Source: SCBR16-9 sp964537975
GTDB taxonomy: Bacteria > Hydrogenedentota > Hydrogenedentia > Hydrogenedentales > SCBR16-9
Reading direction: 5' to 3'
DNA: 64,000 bases
NCBI GenBank assembly: GCA_964537975.1
Contig: CAZIDP010000015.1
Coordinates: forward strand, 1 to 64,000
Each line of letters opens with the position of its first letter. Position 1 is the stretch's first letter. The position numbers and the translations under genes were made by a program. The notes below the pieces were generated by a model. The model saw only the letters and a program-made list of their open reading frames with translations. It was not told where the DNA came from and did not search any database. This document shows positions 54,497 to 63,446 of this stretch, one piece after another.

Positions 54497-54961
54497 ATGC
54501 CGGTTGTTATTGAAGGTGGTTTTACAATTAAAGATAAAAAGTTCGGTTTGGTGGTAAGCCGGTTTAATTCTTTCATTACCGAAAAACTGGTAAGTGGTGC
54601 AGTTGATGCTTTGATTCGACATGGTGTTCGAGACGAAGATATTTGTCTTGCCTGGACTCCTGGTGCTTTTGAAATACCGGTTGTGGCGAAGAAGATGGCA
54701 GAGTCCGGCAAATATGATGCTGTCATTGCATTGGGTTGTGTCATTCGTGGTGGAACACCTCATTTCGACTACGTGGCAGGTGAAGCGGCCAAAGGGATTG
54801 GCATGACTGCATTACAAACATCAATTCCCGTATTGTTTGGCGTATTGACAACCGATACCATCGAACAAGCTATAGAACGTGCCGGGACAAAAGCAGGCAA
54901 CAAAGGTGCTGATGCTGCTATGGCGGCCATTGAGATGATCAATTTGATGGAGCAACTATAA
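54497..54961 (+). CDS. ribH: Lumazine synthase RibH
   Basis: The protein has 154 residues from the ATG at 54497, which has GGAG nine bases upstream. Family residues are FGLVVSRFNSFITEKL, WTPGAFEIPVVAK, and GCVIRGGTPHFDYVAGEAAKG (partial) with the catalytic histidine. It condenses the ribityl pyrimidine with the butanone phosphate and normally assembles as pentamers or 60-mers. nusB starts two bases after its stop. Confidence 0.97.
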   Translation: MPVVIEGGFTIKDKKFGLVVSRFNSFITEKLVSGAVDALIRHGVRDEDICLAWTPGAFEIPVVAKKMAESGKYDAVIALGCVIRGGTPHFDYVAGEAAKGIGMTALQTSIPVLFGVLTTDTIEQAIERAGTKAGNKGADAAMAAIEMINLMEQL

Positions 54962-54963
54962 TC

Positions 54964-55401
54964 GTGGTTTACCCGCAAATACGAAGAAAAGCCCGGGAAT
55001 GTGTTTTGCAACTGCTTTTTTCATGGGAATTTGCGGATGGAGAACCAGAAGGTGTGCTCGAGGCATTTTGGAAGTTAACGCCTGCCAAACAAAGTGTTCG
55101 TGATTATGCCGAAAAAATTGTTCATGTGTTTACTGTAAATCGTCATGATATTGACAAGGATATCGAAGCTGCACTGGATAACTGGTCTCCGGAACGCGTG
55201 GGTTGTGTTGAACGTGCCGCATTGCGTATGGCTTATACTGAAATGAAATATTTATCAGATGTGCCGCCAACGGTTGCGATTAATGAAGCTATTGAAGTTA
55301 CAAAACGTTTTGGCTCAGATGATTCACCTCGATTTGTCAATGGTGTGCTTGACAGACTCAGAAAAAATGTGGAAACGCCACATGGCGACGTAACACATTG
55401 A
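54964..55401 (+). CDS. nusB: Transcription antitermination factor NusB
   Basis: This is a 145-residue protein with a GTG start two bases after ribH; GGAG lies in the ribH 3' end. The all-helical NusB pattern is clear: RRKARECVLQLLFSWEF, ERVGCVERAALRMAYTEM, VAINEAIEVTKRFGSDDSPRFVNGVLD (partial). It binds boxA RNA with S10 and supports rRNA transcription. Placement after ribH is common in bacteria. Confidence 0.95.
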   Translation: MVYPQIRRKARECVLQLLFSWEFADGEPEGVLEAFWKLTPAKQSVRDYAEKIVHVFTVNRHDIDKDIEAALDNWSPERVGCVERAALRMAYTEMKYLSDVPPTVAINEAIEVTKRFGSDDSPRFVNGVLDRLRKNVETPHGDVTH

Positions 55402-55443
55402 TATATTTCATGAGATTTACCAGACCAAGTAGTATGCGAAGTT

Positions 55444-56280
55444 ATGAGTGAACACCCCTACGCGGATTTGCATATTCACACCAACCATTCTGATGGCCAG
55501 GACACTCCTGAGATAGTGGTAAAACGAGCGAGTGAATTGGGTGTTGCAGCATTGTCCATAACCGACCATGATCAAATCAGTGCAAATCCTATAGCCGAGA
55601 GTGCAGCGGCAAATACAGGCATTCAATATTTACATGGGACAGAAATTACTGCACGTCATGAATATTTAAACGTGGATGTGCTTGGGTATGGCTTTGATTC
55701 GACTAATCTCGATTTGCAAAACGGCCTAGCAGCAATGCAAGAGGCACGCCGAAAGCGTATGGAAGAAATGTTGTTCCGGCTTGATCAAGCATGTGGCATC
55801 AAAATTCCGTATGAATCGCTTACCAGTCAAGACCATGATAAAGTAAGCTTGGGACGTATGCACCTCGCATTGGAACTCAAGAAGCTGGGTATAACCCGTA
55901 GAACCCAGGAAGGTTTCGATCGTTTTTTAAAAGCAGGCAGGCCAGCTTATGTACCGGCTGCCGCTATGTCTGTGACAGATGCTATCACTCTGGTTCAATC
56001 GGCTGGTGGGCTGGCATTTCTGGCGCACCCAGGTCTGATGAAGCATGTGCGTAAATCATTGAATACGCTACTGGAATATCCTTTCGACGGTTTGGAAGTT
56101 TTCCACATCAGCCATTCTCCTGGTCACACTGACGCATTCCTGCAAATTGCTCTCGAACGCAAACTGCTGGTTTGCGGTGGAAGTGATTGTCACGGTGCCA
56201 TCCGTGACCATGCCAACATGGGTAAAATACGATTGCCCTTTCATCATTATGAAGCAATTTGTGAAGCATTACATCGTTGA
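55444..56280 (+). CDS. PHP-domain phosphoesterase (YciV/TrpH-like)
   Basis: This is a 278-residue protein with the four PHP metal motifs: ADLHIHTNHSDG, ITDHDQIS, LAFLAHPG, and GGSDCHG. The overall length and the NVDVLGYGFD string match the 3',5'-nucleotide bisphosphate phosphatase / 5'-3' exoribonuclease group (YciV, RNase AM). It lies 42 bp after nusB and may be the last gene of the riboflavin transcript. The ribosome site is weak. Confidence 0.9.
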   Translation: MSEHPYADLHIHTNHSDGQDTPEIVVKRASELGVAALSITDHDQISANPIAESAAANTGIQYLHGTEITARHEYLNVDVLGYGFDSTNLDLQNGLAAMQEARRKRMEEMLFRLDQACGIKIPYESLTSQDHDKVSLGRMHLALELKKLGITRRTQEGFDRFLKAGRPAYVPAAAMSVTDAITLVQSAGGLAFLAHPGLMKHVRKSLNTLLEYPFDGLEVFHISHSPGHTDAFLQIALERKLLVCGGSDCHGAIRDHANMGKIRLPFHHYEAICEALHR

Positions 56281-56337
56281 ACCCACGTGTGTGTATTTTG
56301 TTTATAAGATTCTGGTACAAATACACATAAATTGAAG

Positions 56338-59300
56338 TCAGTCCATGGGCGTTACTTGTGCCTGGGGAAGGTCATACCGTAATGTAACCATCCCTTCACG
56401 CGAAATGCCGGCGCGATCAAGATGAAGCTCCCGAATGCTTTTCATGCTTCGAATCAGCGGAATACTGTTGTTGCTTAGTTGTGCTTGTTGGATAAACAGC
56501 TTTCGCATTCGTGGAAAATTCTCAAATACGGCAAATCCCTGGTCTGTCATATTAATATTGTACATCTGCACTTCTTCCAAATTGCTTAATGGTGAAAGCC
56601 GCAACATACCAGTGTCTGTAATTGAGGTATAGAGTAGATTTAATCCCTGTAGCCCGGTTAATCGACGTACAAATTCCATCCCGGCATCATTAACCCTGCT
56701 ACCCACCAGGCCAATGCTGTGGAGACTGTCAGGTTCCAAGTCAGCCAAAAACGATAAGTCACCACCTGCAGTTTCATCTATTTCCAGCTTTGCTTCTCTG
56801 CCTGCTGTAATGTGGACATTACCTTGAGCAGCAGCAAATTCCTGCCAGGAACCAGCACTGGTAATAGACCAGGGGCGTACCATAATCCTGCCAACCCTTC
56901 GATTGGCCGGTAATCGGAGTGTTCTCGCATCGGGGGGTGTTCGGGCTTCCGCTTCTGCTATAGCCTCCGGTGGTCGGGTGTCCAGTCGTGTGTTGGGAAG
57001 TACTTCCTGGATACGTGCGATTTCATAGGATGGGGTGGCTGCATCTATGATGAGTTCCTCCAATCCAATGAGATGCCTGAGACTCTGTAAATTTTGTTCA
57101 CTGGCTTCAAATTGCGGTAACCAGATTGAATGTAGATCATCAGGCTTTAAAGCCCGTAGTGAAATTAAGTCGTTAGCAGCTTCTTCGTTCATCCGCAGAT
57201 GAAATTGCAGCCGTTCACTTACTGTCATAACATTTTGCGCGACATCAGAGAATGGTATCCACTCCGCTTCATTGCCCAGTGAAATATCACGGGCATATAA
57301 CGTGCCTAATGAATATTCTGAAGGAAAATGCAATTGTTTTCGCGGCGTTATCTGCTGTGTTGTTTCTCTGCCAAGCATGGTCATGATGTATATTCCACCG
57401 CCGGAAAGCGTCAGAACTAAAATGACAGCCAGCATAAGTGTAGCTCTCGAAGCGACAGGGCGTTTCTCCCGTGCTCTGCGCAGCATGTATTCAGTTTGCG
57501 ATAAGGTGCGGTCTCTTTCATCTAGTGAATGTTGTAATGATTCAAGTTCCTTCCGAGCCTGTTCCAGAGTTGCTGCTTTACGTGCTTCTTCATCCCGTAG
57601 CTTATCCAACTCAATTTCCAACGATTCTTGCGATGTAGAAGCAGTTGCTGTTCTGTTACGCAGGGCATTCAATTCATTTTCCAACGCAGATATTCGCGTT
57701 TTGTCTTGCTCGTTCTCCTCTTCGGCTCGTGATGCGGCAACTTCTTGTTCTTTTAAGTGCTTCCGGAGTTCGTCCAACTCTTTTCTTGCGTCTTCCAGCG
57801 CGGCAGATTTTTTCGATTCATTTTTTCGTAATGATTCAAGTTCTTCTTCAAGTCGTTTTTCAGACTCTTGGGTTTCCCGTGCCTTATACTGAAGATTTAC
57901 CAATTCATTCTGTAAATCATTAACCAGGTTTTCATGTTCGGCACTGCTCTGTGCGGCTTCTTCCATCGCGTTTTCACGTTGATTCAATGCATTACGCAGG
58001 ACTTCCAACTCTTTTTGTGCTTCGTTCAATGCATCGCTTTTTGCCTGTTCGTTGTTGCGAAGTTGTTCTACTTCTTGACTTAACCTGGCTTCAGATTCTG
58101 TTGCTTTTCCAGCGTTTTCACGAAGCGTATTCAACTCAATATGCAAAGCGTTTAGTTCGGATTCCCGAGCTTCATTCATATCAGAAGCAGATGTATAGGC
58201 TACTTTTTGATCGGTGAGTTGTTTCCGAAGTGTTTCCAATTCTTGTCGGGCGGCTTCTAGTGCATTGGATTTGTCAGACTCATTTTTGCGAAGCTGCTCG
58301 AGTTCCTGTTCAATCTGTTTTTCTGAATCCGCGTACTCGTTCGCTTTTTGGCTTAAAGAGACCAGCTCGATCTGCAATGCTTCTAAAGCTTCCGCACTCA
58401 TAGATGATTGTGCTTCTGCATTCGCAATCTGTGCCTGCCGTTCTTCTAATTCTTTTTGCAGGCGTTCCATTTCTGCACGTGTTGTGTCCAGAGTGCGGGT
58501 TTTTGCGGACTCATTCGCACGCAATTGCTCCAATTCCTGTGATAATTGCGCTTCAGAATTTGTTTTTAGTTCAGCATCGTTTTGCAGCGTTTCAAGCTCT
58601 TGCTTCAACGCTGTCATTGCAGCTTCACTTTCTTCTCTACGTTGGACTGCCTCAGATATTGCAGATTCGCGTTCCGCCAATTGGCCATGCAATGTTTCTA
58701 GTTGCTCTCGGGCAGTATCCAGCGCCTCTGATTTGTCACGTTGATCAACACGAAGCTGCTCTAATTCGGTTTTCAGGCTATTTTCTGACGCAACAGCTTG
58801 TTGTGCTTCCTGCCGAATAGTGTCCAACTCTTGCTGCAATGCAAGTATCTCTGCCTCGCGTTCTGTATTTTTGAGTTCCGCATCGGCTATCGCCTGTTCG
58901 CGTTCACTCAAAGCGGATTGTAGCTGGTCCAATTCATCTCTGGCCATACCCAGTGCGTCATTTTTTGCATGCTCGCGCTGGCGTAATTCTTCCAGTTCTT
59001 TGCTCAGTTCAGCCTCAGAATTGGCTGCGGTTTCTGCTTTCTGCTTGATATTGCTAAGCTCGTTTTGGAGTTCTACAACGAGACGTTCCCTGGCTTCGCG
59101 TTCACTTGCTGCCTCCGAAATTGCCAGCTCACGTTCTTTCAAGGTGTTTTCGAGTGCTTGCATCTCACTGCGGGCTTGTTCAAGCAATCTGTGTTGGTTA
59201 TCTTCCCGTTTGCGGAGTTTCTCCAACTCGTGCTCAAGTTCTTCTTCAGATGCTGTGGCTCTGCCTGTGACTTGCTTCAACGACTCCAATTCAGATTGTA

Positions 59301-59688
59301 GTTCTTCTACCGTTTTCTGGAGTTCCGCTTTGTCCAGGGCTTCCGCGACCCTTGCTTCGATGTTTTTCCGGGTATTTTCATAGGTGGTAAACTGCTCGTT
59401 TAACCCAATGGTGAGGTCTTCTACAAATATCAGTGGAAATTGATGTCGAAGTTCTCTGCAGTTGCTCTCGATGTTATTTAATAATTCTGCTTGAAGTTCC
59501 AATGCAGCAATGGCTTCTTCTATTCGACCCAATGCAGATAAATTCAACGCACGGTAATAATGAATGCGAGGCGCCGTTAAGCAATCTTGGGAGAGTTTAT
59601 CCAGTAAAGCCAACGATTCTTCATACTTGTGGTTCTGATATGCCTGAATCGATTCATTATATCGTTGTTTCAACAGCAGTATAGACAT
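56338..59688 (-). CDS. Giant membrane coiled-coil protein with 77-residue repeats and LRR-like C-terminus
   Basis: This is a 1116-residue protein. Residues 1-75 look like one or two TPR hairpins (YNESIQAYQNHKYEESLALLD, RALNLSALGRIEEAIAAL). Residues 105-735 are a continuous coiled coil that includes seven complete 77-residue repeats. One transmembrane helix lies at about 749-771. The rest is outside, with leucine-rich-repeat-like units in the last 170 residues (GLQGLNLLYTSITDTGML, LSNLEEVQMYNINMTDQG, MKSIRELHLDRAGI). The topology would place a long cytoplasmic rod linked to a periplasmic LRR domain. I know no characterised homologue; a structural or tethering role is inference. Confidence 0.75.
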   Translation of the reverse strand: MSILLLKQRYNESIQAYQNHKYEESLALLDKLSQDCLTAPRIHYYRALNLSALGRIEEAIAALELQAELLNNIESNCRELRHQFPLIFVEDLTIGLNEQFTTYENTRKNIEARVAEALDKAELQKTVEELQSELESLKQVTGRATASEEELEHELEKLRKREDNQHRLLEQARSEMQALENTLKERELAISEAASEREARERLVVELQNELSNIKQKAETAANSEAELSKELEELRQREHAKNDALGMARDELDQLQSALSEREQAIADAELKNTEREAEILALQQELDTIRQEAQQAVASENSLKTELEQLRVDQRDKSEALDTAREQLETLHGQLAERESAISEAVQRREESEAAMTALKQELETLQNDAELKTNSEAQLSQELEQLRANESAKTRTLDTTRAEMERLQKELEERQAQIANAEAQSSMSAEALEALQIELVSLSQKANEYADSEKQIEQELEQLRKNESDKSNALEAARQELETLRKQLTDQKVAYTSASDMNEARESELNALHIELNTLRENAGKATESEARLSQEVEQLRNNEQAKSDALNEAQKELEVLRNALNQRENAMEEAAQSSAEHENLVNDLQNELVNLQYKARETQESEKRLEEELESLRKNESKKSAALEDARKELDELRKHLKEQEVAASRAEEENEQDKTRISALENELNALRNRTATASTSQESLEIELDKLRDEEARKAATLEQARKELESLQHSLDERDRTLSQTEYMLRRAREKRPVASRATLMLAVILVLTLSGGGIYIMTMLGRETTQQITPRKQLHFPSEYSLGTLYARDISLGNEAEWIPFSDVAQNVMTVSERLQFHLRMNEEAANDLISLRALKPDDLHSIWLPQFEASEQNLQSLRHLIGLEELIIDAATPSYEIARIQEVLPNTRLDTRPPEAIAEAEARTPPDARTLRLPANRRVGRIMVRPWSITSAGSWQEFAAAQGNVHITAGREAKLEIDETAGGDLSFLADLEPDSLHSIGLVGSRVNDAGMEFVRRLTGLQGLNLLYTSITDTGMLRLSPLSNLEEVQMYNINMTDQGFAVFENFPRMRKLFIQQAQLSNNSIPLIRSMKSIRELHLDRAGISREGMVTLRYDLPQAQVTPMD
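57610..59226 (-). repeat. Seven 231-bp coding repeats (77 residues, 11 heptads each)
   Basis: Residues 155-693 of the coiled-coil protein divide into seven units of exactly 77 residues, each starting with a variant of LEQLRKNES and ending with a variant of SEARLSQE. Partial units precede and follow. Seventy-seven is eleven heptads, so insertion or loss of a unit keeps the coiled-coil register. Confidence 0.9.
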
Positions 59689-60051
59689 TCATGCATTTCC
59701 TTAGAAAACGCGGTTTCGAATCTGGTTGGTATGTAGTGTACCATATACAGGAAAAATATTATCTGTGATGCATGTTTTTCCCATGAATCATGTTAACGCC
59801 CAATGAAAGATTGTACAATGAATCAGGGTTGTATTGGAAGATAACCCATTGAGCGTATAATTGCAACGTACTTTAAAGAAATTCATTCTGAATCCGAAAA
59901 GTTCATTATTGTATGTACGCTATCCGTTGCGCTTTATCATATCAGGACGTAGCTTGGGTGCTGCTTGGTTATTTCTGATTCGATTTGATATATGGTTACT
60001 TTAGAATATGCAATAGAAGCCTATAAAATTTGCTTATTGAAGGAAATGATT
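59689..60051. other. Divergent intergenic region
   Basis: The 363-bp region lies between the coiled-coil gene and the second MshEN-HDOD gene and carries both promoters. No RNA gene or repeat is visible, and no hexamer pair stands out. Confidence 0.45.
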
Positions 60052-61392
60052 ATGTCTGATCAAAAACATTCCACCAATGCAATGGAAAACGATGATACCA
60101 GTCACCAGCGCATTGGTGAATTATTAATTAATGAAGGGTTGATTAACCAAGAGCAATTGGCTGAGGCTCTGGAGAAGCAAAAGCATAGTGGTGGCAAAAC
60201 GTTTGAGATTCTGCTGCGTCTCGGACATCTTGATAAAGATAAACTTCATACCATGCTTTCGAAACAACCAGGCGTCGCATCCATTGATCTTTCCCGAATG
60301 AACTTGGACAAAGACATAATCAAGTTGATTCCGCACGAAATGGCACTGGAGCAACTTGTTTTACCGATTGATCGTTTAGGAAAGTTGTTGACTGTCGCAA
60401 TGGCGTGTCCCCTGGACACCCACACCATTCGACAAATCGAATCGATGAGTGGTTTGCGTGTGAAGGCTATGTTATGTCGTTTAGACGATATCGTTGTGGC
60501 TGTGGAAAGTCTTTACAGACAACGCGAATCGCAGGAAATGTCTATTGAATCTCTTGGTATTGCAGTTTCTGATGCCAGAACCCAAACCCGTACCGCTATA
60601 AAAGATAAAGTAGATGCATTTGATTTTAAAGTACCCGAATCTATTGCCAGAAACCTGATCGATGCTGCTGCGGATGCCAGAGTTTCTCTTGATAAATTGA
60701 GTGGAATGTTGGAAGTTGATCCGGTCACCTTGTTCCAGGTGCTGGATGTCGTAAATTCCCCAATGTTTGGTATGACCGCCAATATTGATACTTCTGCCAA
60801 AGCTATGGTGGTATTAAACAAAAAGGGTGTTTCTTCCTTGTTTCGCATACACATTGAAAATAATGCAACGCTGAAACAGGAGTGGTCGCTGTTGTCTGAG
60901 CAAGCGGTTCGTTGTGGTGCTGTTGCATCTTCTCTGGTGGAAGATTTGGGTATTGCCGCGCATAAAAATGAAGTACGTTGTGCCGGAATTTTGTGTTGGT
61001 TGGGCCGTTTTGCTTTAATGGAGCTGGCCTATCCCAAGTATAAATTTATTAATCATGATTTAATCGGTGTGGCATTGTGTGAGGAAGAAAGAAAACTATT
61101 TGATGTGACGCATTCAGAAGTTGGTGAAATGTTGATTCAGCGTGCGGGATTATGTGATCGTCTGGCCAATGTAGTGCGTTTTTATACCAGTCCTGGTGAG
61201 GCAGAGAGCCAAAATGAATTACTGGCTATGCTGTCCAACATTGGAGCGCATGCGGCTGTTTGGAAGGACACACACAATGAAGCAGGGCTGGCCGCTTGTA
61301 ATGAGTACATGAAAACTTTGGGAATTAATCATGAAGATGTCAAGAAAGCTTTGCTTATTGCTGAAAAAACAGAAAAAACATTGCTTAAGTAG
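60052..61392 (+). CDS. MshEN-HDOD-like protein (paralogue 2) with eroded HD motif
   Basis: The protein has 446 residues from the ATG at 60052, with AAGGAA eight bases upstream; a nearer ATG at 60046 is possible. The MshEN domain is at about residues 18-160 (RIGELLINEGLINQEQLAEALEKQ, LGKLLTVAMACPLDTH), clearly homologous to the protein at 15583-17103. The second half follows the HDOD fold (DPVTLFQVLDVVNSPMFGM), but where paralogue 1 has LLHDLGR this one reads LCWLGR, so the HD pair is lost. It is probably a binding or adaptor module. A Nif11-domain gene lies immediately downstream. Confidence 0.8.
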   Translation: MSDQKHSTNAMENDDTSHQRIGELLINEGLINQEQLAEALEKQKHSGGKTFEILLRLGHLDKDKLHTMLSKQPGVASIDLSRMNLDKDIIKLIPHEMALEQLVLPIDRLGKLLTVAMACPLDTHTIRQIESMSGLRVKAMLCRLDDIVVAVESLYRQRESQEMSIESLGIAVSDARTQTRTAIKDKVDAFDFKVPESIARNLIDAAADARVSLDKLSGMLEVDPVTLFQVLDVVNSPMFGMTANIDTSAKAMVVLNKKGVSSLFRIHIENNATLKQEWSLLSEQAVRCGAVASSLVEDLGIAAHKNEVRCAGILCWLGRFALMELAYPKYKFINHDLIGVALCEEERKLFDVTHSEVGEMLIQRAGLCDRLANVVRFYTSPGEAESQNELLAMLSNIGAHAAVWKDTHNEAGLAACNEYMKTLGINHEDVKKALLIAEKTEKTLLK

Positions 61393-61460
61393 TTTTTGAA
61401 TTCACTAAAATAAAAATTGTAGATGTGTCAGAACTAAAAAAAGGGAGCATAAACGATAAA

Positions 61461-61712
61461 ATGTCTTTGGACTCTGTATATGCGTTTTTGGATCACGTAA
61501 AAAATAATAACCTGCTACAAAAAGAGATCGCATCATTACGTGGTGGGAATTCTGTGGATATACTGCTCATGATGGCCCGGGAAGTTGGTTACGATTTTTC
61601 TCGAGATGAATACCATCAAGTGATTCTGGAATTGGCTGAAGGGGAATTGTCTGATGAATCCATACATAGAACTGCACAGGCTATGGGTATGGAGACGGAT
61701 AAGATGCAGTAG
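61461..61712 (+). CDS. Nif11-domain small protein
   Basis: The protein has 83 residues from the ATG at 61461, which matches the usual family start MSLDSVYAFL. A GGGAG lies 13 bases upstream; an in-frame GTG at 61425 gives 95 residues. The Nif11 pattern is seen in AFLDHVKNNNLLQKEI, MAREVGYDFSRDEY and GELSDESIHRTAQAMG. Nif11 domains serve as leader peptides of some ribosomally made natural products, where a glycine-pair cleavage site is followed by a core. Here only seven residues follow AMG, so there is no obvious core. It converges on a radical-SAM-like gene 33 bp away. Confidence 0.7.
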   Translation: MSLDSVYAFLDHVKNNNLLQKEIASLRGGNSVDILLMMAREVGYDFSRDEYHQVILELAEGELSDESIHRTAQAMGMETDKMQ

Positions 61713-61745
61713 TTTTCTTTTGCCTGGTCTAGTAAATGAAATATT

Positions 61746-62546
61746 TTACTTGTTACGCCTCTCAGCTTCCTCAAAATAACGAATCATCAGGGGAGGACAT
61801 CCATCGCAACCATGTTTTTTGTTGGGTATTGTGTCATTTGGTACTGTGTGTGGTAAATCGGGGTCTTTCAATACTTTTCGCATTTCATCTTCCAACACAG
61901 TACCCAACCGGTATTTATCCTGGCCTTCCACTAATCCGCAGGTATATATGACACCGGCTGCATTTACGAAAACCATATTTCCAGGTTTTGTACATAAGGA
62001 GTCTTCCTCATGATGATGGTTGTCGTTCGGGACACATAATTTGAAGCCCAGATTCTCCAATTCACAAGCTTTGTCTTTTGCAGAATCACTTACCATCACC
62101 CGTGTCAATTCCGGGTTTAACTTTTTTATTTCTTCCAACTCTTCCTGGAGTAGTCCAGGAGCATTTGTCTGTAAGCCAACAATTATTCCATAGGTATCTT
62201 GAGCCCAACGGCACATTTCCCAAATTTCTGGATTTTGGGTAAAATTGCCGGATTTGACACCCACCACAAACCAGTTTACTCCCAATGAAGCAGCTTCATC
62301 TATTACATTGAGCCATTGTTCAAGAGTCAATTGCTGCGTATCGGCAGGTTGGTTTTCTGTGCGTGCAATTCCAGCTTCCGTAACAAAAACCCAGAGATAT
62401 ATAAATTTGTCGTCCGATGCCATTTTGGCATTACGCTCGCAAGAATTGTGAACTTCTCTTTGAATTCGTTTAGGCAAGGCATACAATTGTGCCTGAGGGT
62501 TTTTTTCAATATTTTTTGTGCTATAAAATTGTTTTATTTTACCCAC
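61746..62546 (-). CDS. Radical-SAM/SPASM homologue lacking the CxxxCxxC motif
   Basis: The protein has about 266 residues from a GTG at 62546 preceded by GGGAG; a TTG six codons earlier and an ATG at 62423 are alternatives. The fold order follows radical SAM proteins: IYLWVFVTEAG, then LTLEQWLNVIDEAASLGVNWFVV, GIIVGLQTNAPGLL. The place of the iron-sulfur cysteines reads GIARTENQ and the GGEP motif reads GVKSG. The SPASM-like end is kept (LCTKPGNMVFVNAAGVIYTCGLV, then KHGCDGCPP). SAM cleavage therefore seems impossible, while an auxiliary-cluster or peptide-binding role may remain. Confidence 0.7.
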   Translation of the reverse strand: MGKIKQFYSTKNIEKNPQAQLYALPKRIQREVHNSCERNAKMASDDKFIYLWVFVTEAGIARTENQPADTQQLTLEQWLNVIDEAASLGVNWFVVGVKSGNFTQNPEIWEMCRWAQDTYGIIVGLQTNAPGLLQEELEEIKKLNPELTRVMVSDSAKDKACELENLGFKLCVPNDNHHHEEDSLCTKPGNMVFVNAAGVIYTCGLVEGQDKYRLGTVLEDEMRKVLKDPDLPHTVPNDTIPNKKHGCDGCPPLMIRYFEEAERRNK

Positions 62547-63442
62547 GATGCAGCTATCTCCCAACTTGAATCCGTAAAATCACCGAATTGTATAAAATCA
62601 CGACAAAAAATACAAGCTAATTTCAAATTGTTTTAGATTATTAAGCTATTGGATGCATAATATGATTACAACTGCTGACATGTATTTTTAATATTATAAT
62701 GTCTATCAACATGCGCAGCATTACGAAGCAATCTCTATTGTCACTTTAACTTCATATTATTATAAACTTTTTATAATGCTGATTCATTCCATAAGGATTG
62801 AACTTTTCGTGTATTTTATTTAATCATAGATAGTAAATTCCAGCATATTTACCAATATAAACCATAATTAATATAAAAACACGATCAAAAAACTTTTTTA
62901 ATAAAAATTAAAGCAATACTAGAAATGTTGCCCCAGTCGGCTGATAATTGTATTCAGATTAGGACTCGACAACGTTTTTTCGAAATGAATTGTCTATATT
63001 TGTCAGAACGAAAACATCATTTTCAAGTGAACATACCAGATGCTGGATTACGTGCTACGCATCAAGTTGTTGAATGCTTGTATAAATGTTATACTTTCAA
63101 AAGTAGGTATCTTAAAAAAGATCGCCATTAAAAAATCTCTTGTACTTCTGTGTATCAAGATAGCAAGAACCGGTCGGAAATTTAAGCCATTCTTTTTCCC
63201 TGCGGTGTTCGCCAAGGCATTAAAGCGCCAAACCTTTCATATTGAACCGGGTGTTCAATATTTGTGTAGTATACGACAGGCCTCCTCAGCAGTGGAAGTC
63301 GGATGACTACCGTGAGAATGCCCACCCTTTTTAGGGAAAGGTTCATGCGCTTTCTACGACGCCTGACGGCACATGCGGGGATTTTTGTGTGTTCAGTAAA
63401 ATTGCAGTACTTACAGTTTGTTTTACCCATTGGTTTTTTTAG
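62547..63442. other. Long AT-rich intergenic stretch
   Basis: Nearly 900 bp with only short, unconvincing frames. The first half is very AT-rich; the second half is more balanced and has small frames at 62925-63131 and 63040-63306 with no recognisable product or good ribosome site. Confidence 0.5.
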
Positions 63443-63446
63443 ATGA
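63303..63446 (+). CDS. Possible 47-residue basic small ORF
   Basis: An ATG with GGAAG nearby opens a 47-codon frame rich in arginine and phenylalanine. Its TGA overlaps the ATG of the next gene by four bases, which suggests translational coupling. No family is recognised and the frame may be fortuitous. Confidence 0.25.
   Translation: MTTVRMPTLFRERFMRFLRRLTAHAGIFVCSVKLQYLQFVLPIGFFR

Noticed and set aside
57272..59383. Long plus-strand open frames opposite the coiled-coil gene
   Set aside because: They mirror the repeated E/L/Q-rich codons of the coiled coil, giving serine-rich low-complexity products with no ribosome sites.
62925..63306. Two short basic frames in the last intergenic region
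   Set aside because: No family pattern and no convincing ribosome site; they overlap each other in different frames.
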